Below, piece by piece: positions 15,482-20,134 of a DNA stretch of 20,134 bases. This DNA comes from JANYBV01 sp043763155 (GTDB taxonomy: Bacteria; Pseudomonadota; Alphaproteobacteria; Rickettsiales; SXRF01), in NCBI GenBank assembly GCA_043763155.1, contig JAYULW010000094.1, forward strand, positions 1 to 20,134. Reading direction: 5' to 3'. The notes beneath the pieces were generated by a model that saw only the letters and a program-made list of their open reading frames with translations, did no database searches and had not been told where the DNA came from. Position 1 is the stretch's first letter; every line of letters begins with the position of its first letter. The position numbers and the translations under genes were made by a program.

Positions 15482-16930
15482 ATGACGCATAAAACCCGCA
15501 TTTTCCCCGTCCTCCTTGCTTTGGCGGCTATTGGGATAGTGCCTGCCTCCCCTTCCCTCGCTCAGGAAAAAATGCAGGACGAAACCGCCCGCAGCGAGTT
15601 CATCTACCGCGTAAACCTTGGCCGCGCCGACGACGTGCGCTTGCTCATGCGTCAGGGCGCATCTCCTAACCAGGTTTCGGGCGAAGGCGTTCCGGTAATG
15701 TGCCTCGCCGCAGGCCGCATTGACCCCGAAGGTGTAAACATCATCGAAGCCCTGCTCGAAGGCGGCGCAAACGTCAACGCCCGCGACCGCAAAGGCCAAA
15801 CCCCGCTATTCTACGCCGCCAAAGCCGGCAATCAGGAATCCATCACCTACCTCATGGACAACCACGTGGATTCCTACGCGCTCGACAATAATGGCGACGT
15901 AGCCCGCACCGCCGCCTACAAGGCCGGCCAGAAAGATTCCGTGCGCACCATTGACGATTACATCCTGAAACAAACCGCCGAGGTCACGCAGCAATATCGC
16001 ATGCGCAACCGCGAAATGGCTCGCAGCAAAGGCGGCGCCCTCGATTCCCCAACCCCAGACGCCAAAACGCCAGACGCCAAAGCGCCCGATCCCGCAGCCG
16101 CCCCCACAGCCGCCCCCGCTGCGCCGCCCGCTCCCGGCGCAACCGCGCCCCTGCCTGAAGCAACTCCCGCTGACGGCGCGTCTAAAGCCGTGAAAACCGA
16201 CCCCAAGGAAATCCTGCCCGTCGCCAAAACCGATGGCAAGGTCCCCGCCCCCGCAGCCCCGGAATCCCCGGCCGCCGATGATGCCAGCCCCGACGACGAA
16301 GCCGACGCACCCGACGCAGCCGCGCCCGAAAGCCCCGCAGGTGATGCCAACGCAGTAGACGCAAACGGCGAAACCGCACAGGAAAAAGCCGACCGCATGA
16401 AGGAAGAAAGCAGCCAGCGCATATACGACATGACCTTCAATGTCTGCGCCTTCCAGTACTGGTCTTATTGCAGCAGCGCCAAGCAAAGCGTTGACCTCGA
16501 CGCCGAAGAACTGATCGTGGCCATTAGCTCCAGCAAGACAGCCGCCGAAAAAACCAAGAACGAACTGATCCGCGACTACAGCATCTCTAAAAAGGCCGTG
16601 GAAACCATTGCCACCTCCGCCCAGCGCCGTATCTATAAAGACCTGAACTCCATGGCGTCAAACCGCGACCGTCACGAAAAAGGCGTCGGCAAGCGCGACG
16701 ACATGCAGGAACGCTGCGAATTTATAGCCCGCCAGTGGGGCGAAAAGGCCCCCGGCCGCCTCGCCAACCCCGATGCCGATGACGGCGGCAACGGCAAGGG
16801 CGGCTCCAAGGGTGCTGGCGGCGGCGGCGCTAAAGGCGCTGGCAAAAGCAAAAAGAGCGGCGGCGGTGCCAAAGGTAAAGGTAAAAGCGGCGGCAAAAAG
16901 GGCGCAAAAAAGAAGCCTCATAAGAAATAA
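15482..16930 (+). CDS. Exported ankyrin-repeat protein with cationic Gly/Lys tail
   Basis: A 482-residue protein. Residues 1-27 are a signal peptide (MTHKTRIFPV, hydrophobic core, SLA then QEK). Ankyrin repeats occupy about 38-155 (VNLGRADDVRLLMRQGASPN, then NIIEALLEGGANVNARDRKG, then TPLFYAAKAGNQESITYLMD), a protein-binding fold. A long Pro/Ala/Asp-rich linker follows (about 180-310), then a compact domain with three cysteines (about 318-420; FNVCAFQYWSYCSS and MQERCEF), and a Gly/Lys-rich tail of about 45 residues ending KKKPHKK. I chose the ATG at 15482 because it puts the signal peptide first; a TTG at 15425 and an ATG at 15440 lie upstream in frame. It should act in the periplasm. The cysteine domain is not one I recognise, and its partner is unknown. 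Confidence 0.8.
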   Translation: MTHKTRIFPVLLALAAIGIVPASPSLAQEKMQDETARSEFIYRVNLGRADDVRLLMRQGASPNQVSGEGVPVMCLAAGRIDPEGVNIIEALLEGGANVNARDRKGQTPLFYAAKAGNQESITYLMDNHVDSYALDNNGDVARTAAYKAGQKDSVRTIDDYILKQTAEVTQQYRMRNREMARSKGGALDSPTPDAKTPDAKAPDPAAAPTAAPAAPPAPGATAPLPEATPADGASKAVKTDPKEILPVAKTDGKVPAPAAPESPAADDASPDDEADAPDAAAPESPAGDANAVDANGETAQEKADRMKEESSQRIYDMTFNVCAFQYWSYCSSAKQSVDLDAEELIVAISSSKTAAEKTKNELIRDYSISKKAVETIATSAQRRIYKDLNSMASNRDRHEKGVGKRDDMQERCEFIARQWGEKAPGRLANPDADDGGNGKGGSKGAGGGGAKGAGKSKKSGGGAKGKGKSGGKKGAKKKPHKK

Positions 16931-17080
16931 TAGCCCCTCAAAGCCCCCCTCCGCCAATTATGAAGATTTGAAGACAGTGCAGGATTGTAGTTAATTATCA
17001 GTAGGATGACCCCTAGGCGCCCCCATCCATACAATGCAATTCAAATGGTAATCGTTAATAACTTATGGTAGTATAGATTT
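16931..17080 (+). promoter_or_regulatory. Promoter-bearing gap before the His/Lys-rich exported protein
   Basis: TTGAAG (around 16968) followed 17 nt later by TTAATT is one possible promoter. A TATAGA (17072-17077) just before the first ATG is another -10 candidate and, if used, would favour the later start at 17111. No clear terminator follows the ankyrin gene. Confidence 0.3.
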
Positions 17081-17110
17081 ATGAGTAACAAAACGGTCAC
17101 ATTGGTCACA

Positions 17111-17368
17111 ATGAAAAATACAACCGCAGTTCTGCTCCTTTCCAGCTTCTTTATGCTTAGCTCTATAAGCATGGCCGAAGCCGCCTCCCACCATAAGCAT
17201 GCAGCAGGCCACGCCAATAAAATGGCCGGCCACGCGCACAAGGGCGCCGGGAAAGCAAACAAAGTAACAACAATCCGTGGTACGGGCCGCGCCCTTAAAT
17301 CGCAGGCGGTTCAAAACCAGCCCCTCATGATTGATCAGAAAACCGACAGCAACGCGAAGTTTATCTAA
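17111..17368 (+). CDS. Small exported His/Lys/Ala-rich protein
   Basis: A protein of about 85 residues with a signal peptide (MKNTTAVLLL, hydrophobic run, MAEA then ASHH). The mature part begins with a His/Lys-rich, imperfectly repeated segment (HHKHAAGHANKMAGHAHKG) and ends in a short hydrophilic tail. His-rich periplasmic segments often bind metals such as Zn, Ni or Cu, but no defined motif is seen and this is only a suggestion. An in-frame ATG at 17081 would add ten residues; I prefer 17111 because the signal peptide then has a normal n-region and a -10-like TATAGA lies just before 17081. The heptamer GGTCACA is repeated (17095-17101, 17104-17110) immediately before the chosen ATG. Confidence 0.6.
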   Translation: MKNTTAVLLLSSFFMLSSISMAEAASHHKHAAGHANKMAGHAHKGAGKANKVTTIRGTGRALKSQAVQNQPLMIDQKTDSNAKFI

Positions 17369-17409
17369 TCCCTCCTGCCTTGCTGGGCAAATCACAGGTA
17401 GTTTGAAAC

Positions 17410-17832
17410 GTGTCCAGTCAGTTCTACACCGTAACAATGGGTTTCATGATCTTGGCCGCCGTTCCCGTGCTGGCCATCAAATACCATAATTCCCACGGCG
17501 CCACGAACAAAGTAAACGCAAAATCCCACCCCGATTACAGTACGGGCGCAAAAGCCGATGCCGCCGCCGCTAAAACCGAGGCCGCCGCAACCAAAGAACG
17601 GCCCGATGCGGTGAGCAAAATGATCAAAGCCACCACGAATACAAAATCGCAGGAAGGCATTAGCCGCACCACCACTGCCAATAACCGCACGCCCGTGGTG
17701 CAAACCACCGCCCAATCCACCAACCAGATTCGCACCAGCGGCCTGCAACGCTCCACCGGTATGACCACCGGAACGCGCCAACAAAGCACCTACAGCCAAA
17801 GTAATTATCAGGCGCACTCAAAAAGCCGCTAA
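17410..17832 (+). CDS. Small membrane-anchored Thr/Ala/Ser-rich protein
   Basis: A 140-residue protein of unknown function. A single hydrophobic segment at about residues 7-23 (TVTMGFMILAAVPVLAIKY) looks like an uncleaved signal anchor; the rest is low complexity, with an Ala/Lys-rich stretch (AKADAAAAKTEAAATKE) followed by Thr/Ser/Gln/Asn-rich sequence ending HSKSR. It should project from the inner membrane as a disordered tail. The GTG at 17410 is the first start, and an ATG at 17437 is an alternative that would shorten the anchor. It follows the His/Lys-rich gene by about 40 nt on the same strand and may be cotranscribed. Its end overlaps the convergent aas stop by 4 nt. Confidence 0.55.
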   Translation: MSSQFYTVTMGFMILAAVPVLAIKYHNSHGATNKVNAKSHPDYSTGAKADAAAAKTEAAATKERPDAVSKMIKATTNTKSQEGISRTTTANNRTPVVQTTAQSTNQIRTSGLQRSTGMTTGTRQQSTYSQSNYQAHSKSR

Positions 17833-17840
17833 GCGTCTTT
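17820..17840. terminator. Possible bidirectional terminator at convergent gene ends
   Basis: AAAAAG-c-CG, loop CTAAG, CG-t-CTTTTT forms a short hairpin with one mismatch over the overlapping stop codons, with A and T runs on either side. The stem is short and partly inside both genes. Confidence 0.3.
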
Positions 17841-19967
17841 TTTCTCAGCCGCCATTTTCCCAAGCGTCACATAGTCAATCTTGCCCGTACCCAAACGCGG
17901 CAACGCTTCAACCACATGCACCTGCCGCGGCAAGCCCAGTTCCGCAACGCCCTTTTGCTTGGCGTGTGCCTGCAATAATTCGCGCGTAACTGCTGCCGAC
18001 TCCGTAAACAGCAGCACCTGCTCGCCCTTGCGCGCATCCGCCACCGCCACCGCCGCATGGCCAACATCGGGAACCAGCGAACCTACAAACTCCTCAATCG
18101 CCGAAAGCGAAACCATCTCGCCCGCAATCTTGGCAAAGCGCTTCGCACGCCCCAGAATGCTGATATATCCTTCAGCATCAATATCCACAATATCGCCCGT
18201 GTCATACCAGGCGTCCTGCGCCTGAATCACGCCCGGCGCGTCGCTCTTCAAATACCCCAGCATAACATTCGGCCCGCGCACAAAAAGCCGCCCGCCTTTT
18301 TCCAGCCCCGCAATCGCTTCCAGCTTAGTCTCAACACCCGGAAGCGCCCGGCCTACCGAGCCTACACGGCTATGCAGCGGCGTGTTGAAAGTCAGCACCG
18401 GGCTTGCTTCCGTCACCCCATAGCCTTCAATAATATTCAGGCGGAACTGCTCCGCATAAAGCTTCCGCGTCGCATCTTTCAGTTTCTCCGCGCCCGCCAC
18501 CGCCAGCCGCACCTTCCAGAAATCATACGCATGCGCGTAATGCGCATACCCATTATAAAGCGTATCCGTCCCCAGCATAATCGTGGCGTCGCAGTCATAC
18601 ACCAGTTCCGGAATCACCCGGTAATGCAGCGGTGAAGGATACAGGAATGTCTTGATCCCGCGCACCAGCGGCAAAATCAGCCCCACCGTAAGCCCAAACG
18701 AATGGAACACCGGCATGGCGTTGAACAAAATATCCTTCGAGTTCAGGTCCAGCACCGCGCTCACCTGCGCAATATTGCTGAGAATATTGTCGTGGCTGAG
18801 CGCAACCCCCTTCGGCGCACCCTCCGAGCCAGACGTATAAAGCACCACCGCCGTATCGCCCGGTTTCTGCCGCGCCAGCATATCCGCCAGCTCCGAATGC
18901 GCCACATGCGCCTTCAAAAGCCCATAAATCTTGTCTTTCTTGGTAATCCCCGGCGCAAAATCTTCGAGATACACAATCGTGTGTTCTCTTGCCAGCGCTT
19001 CAACCACCAGCTCCAGCTTGCCCTTTTCCACAAAGGCCCGCGACGTCAGCACGCTTTTGACTTTCGCAATCCTGCACGCATGCAGCAAATTCCCCTCACC
19101 CGACGAGAAATTCAGCATGCACGGAATTTTGCCCAGCATTTGCAGCGCCAGAAACGTAACCATGGACGCATTCGCCGTGGGCAGCAAAACCCCAACATGC
19201 GTCTCGCCCAGCAGCGCCGCCTTCAGCTTATCCCCCAGGATAAATGCCCGCGTGAACACACTCCGGTAGGTAAGCGTCACCCGCGTCACATCCAGGCAAA
19301 TCGGGTGCTTTCCCCCATGCAGCTTCATCGCGTTCAAAAATGCTGCCAGCAAACAGTGCGGCCTGTAGGGTGAGTTCAAAAATGCTGCATTCGCCATCAC
19401 ATCATAAATGGCCCTCGGCGGCACGCCCTGCCCTTCGGCAAACACGACGGGCGGTAAAAACGTCACCCGGATTTTGGGAAACCACCTAAGCCGCAATTTC
19501 CCCTGCATGCGCGAAAACTTGGAATATTCTGCCCCATCCACGCGAATGGGCACCACTGTCGCGCCGGTCTTTTCCACCAGCATGCTTGTGCCTTCGTAGA
19601 TTTTCATAATCCCGCCGCTGGTGCTGATGCGCCCCTCCGGGAAAATTACTACTTTCGCGCCCTTGCGTAGCCCCTGAATCAGCCCCTTCATCGAAATCGG
19701 CTTCGACGGGTCGAGCTTATACAGCGTAAAAAACTTCCCCAGCCAGCTCAGATACCATTTTTCCGCCTGAAACACGTTGATGGCATACGCAGGCCGAAAC
19801 GGCAAAAACACCCCAATCAGCATCGGGTCAAGATACGACACATGGTTGCAGATAAACAAAACCTTGTCGCCCGCCGCCTCCACATGCTCCAGCCCCCGCA
19901 CCTCAACGCGAAACAGCAGGCGCATCAACGCCGTCATAAACGGCCTAACGAAGTATTTTTCGAGCAT
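17829..19967 (-). CDS. aas: Aas-type bifunctional acyl-ACP synthetase / lysophospholipid acyltransferase
   Basis: A 712-residue inner-membrane-associated enzyme of phospholipid repair. The N-terminal PlsC-type acyltransferase domain shows the HX4D motif in NHVSYLD (His42, Asp47) and VVIFPEGRIS (about 107-115). The C-terminal AMP-forming synthetase domain shows the P-loop YTSGSEGAPKG (377-387), EGYGVTEASP, YDTGDIVDID and the terminal GTGKIDY with the catalytic Lys696. Together they activate a fatty acid with ATP, load it on ACP and reacylate lysophosphatidylethanolamine. The frame extends to 20015, but the ATG at 19967 gives a sensible N-terminus and a 23-nt overlap with the upstream LplT-like gene; an ATG at 19937 is also possible. 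The synthetase part seems intact, and no domain is missing. Confidence 0.9.
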   Translation of the reverse strand: MLEKYFVRPFMTALMRLLFRVEVRGLEHVEAAGDKVLFICNHVSYLDPMLIGVFLPFRPAYAINVFQAEKWYLSWLGKFFTLYKLDPSKPISMKGLIQGLRKGAKVVIFPEGRISTSGGIMKIYEGTSMLVEKTGATVVPIRVDGAEYSKFSRMQGKLRLRWFPKIRVTFLPPVVFAEGQGVPPRAIYDVMANAAFLNSPYRPHCLLAAFLNAMKLHGGKHPICLDVTRVTLTYRSVFTRAFILGDKLKAALLGETHVGVLLPTANASMVTFLALQMLGKIPCMLNFSSGEGNLLHACRIAKVKSVLTSRAFVEKGKLELVVEALAREHTIVYLEDFAPGITKKDKIYGLLKAHVAHSELADMLARQKPGDTAVVLYTSGSEGAPKGVALSHDNILSNIAQVSAVLDLNSKDILFNAMPVFHSFGLTVGLILPLVRGIKTFLYPSPLHYRVIPELVYDCDATIMLGTDTLYNGYAHYAHAYDFWKVRLAVAGAEKLKDATRKLYAEQFRLNIIEGYGVTEASPVLTFNTPLHSRVGSVGRALPGVETKLEAIAGLEKGGRLFVRGPNVMLGYLKSDAPGVIQAQDAWYDTGDIVDIDAEGYISILGRAKRFAKIAGEMVSLSAIEEFVGSLVPDVGHAAVAVADARKGEQVLLFTESAAVTRELLQAHAKQKGVAELGLPRQVHVVEALPRLGTGKIDYVTLGKMAAEKKDA

Positions 19968-20134
19968 ACCAGACAATAAACAGGTTAAGCGTTGCAATAA
20001 TCTTGAACAGGTCAAGAATCCCGAAATCCAGCGACAGCAGCAGCGCGCACACCAGCGCCGCCGTCGTCATAAACACCGCATCGCTCAAATTACTGGCCGC
20101 CATAATCCGCGAGCGGTACTGCGAAGGCGTGTTC
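19945..20134 (-). CDS. LplT-like MFS transporter, C-terminal fragment (5' end beyond window)
   Basis: On the minus strand an open frame enters from the right edge and ends at a TAG (19945-19947), giving about 62 residues. It reads TPSQYRSRIMAASNLSDAVF, then two hydrophobic segments ending WYARKILR. The QYRSRIMAASN block resembles the cytoplasmic loop of LplT-family major facilitator proteins, which flip lysophospholipids across the inner membrane for reacylation by Aas. Position directly before aas, with a 23-nt overlap, strongly supports this. In some bacteria LplT and Aas are fused; here they are separate reading frames. Confidence 0.75.
   Translation of the reverse strand, partial: NTPSQYRSRIMAASNLSDAVFMTTAALVCALLLSLDFGILDLFKIIATLNLFIVWYARKILR

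Noticed and set aside
15806..16486. A Gly-rich minus-strand frame opposite the ankyrin gene
   Set aside because: It is the complement of a Pro/Ala-rich linker and has no independent evidence.
17095..17110. Direct repeat GGTCACA as a regulator site
   Set aside because: Only two 7-nt copies, immediately before a start codon; too little to separate from chance.

Overview
The window looks like ordinary chromosomal DNA from an alphaproteobacterium. Support comes from acnA lying divergent to ccmAB, a PhaR-type PHA regulator beside a PhaC-like hydrolase, an LplT/Aas phospholipid repair pair, two short Flp pilins, and moderately GC-rich coding DNA separated by AT-rich gaps. A Rhodospirillales- or Micavibrionales-like lineage is my best guess, but nothing here proves it. 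I saw no rRNA, tRNA, CRISPR array, IS element or phage gene.

Layout. 1-1779 (minus): a lytic murein transglycosylase gene followed, through a 4-nt stop/start overlap, by a GT-C type membrane glycosyltransferase that runs off the left edge. 1872-2363 (minus): an exported Lys/Ala-rich protein with its own terminator. 2479-3717 (plus): a zinc-dependent dehydrogenase of the glycerol-1-phosphate dehydrogenase type, meeting ccmB tail to tail. 3704-4980 (minus): ccmA-ccmB, the heme/cytochrome c maturation ABC pair. 5091-8092 (plus): aconitase acnA coupled to a small uncharacterised protein. 8233-9459 (plus): a small membrane protein, a paralogue of the acnA-coupled protein, and a 61-residue orphan ending in a strong terminator.

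9548-11564: phaR (minus) diverges from a small PhaE-like gene and a PhaC-like alpha/beta hydrolase gene; the last two share about 200 nt in different frames. 11625-12034 (minus): two near-identical Flp pilin genes. 12035-12419: an AT-rich gap with a cluster of TGCGC-type repeats. 12420-13403 (minus): a PAS-GGDEF protein with a broken active-site signature but an intact inhibitory site. 13496-15373 (minus): htpG. 15482-17832 (plus): three exported or membrane-anchored low-complexity proteins, the first with ankyrin repeats. 17829-20134 (minus): aas, preceded by the end of an LplT-like MFS transporter.

No single complete new defence or mobile system is visible. The items most worth a second look are the degenerate GGDEF protein (a probable c-di-GMP receptor), the overlapping phaE-like/phaC-like frames, the paired small-protein family around acnA, and the repeat array upstream of the pilins. 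Family assignments come from reading motifs by eye; no database was searched.
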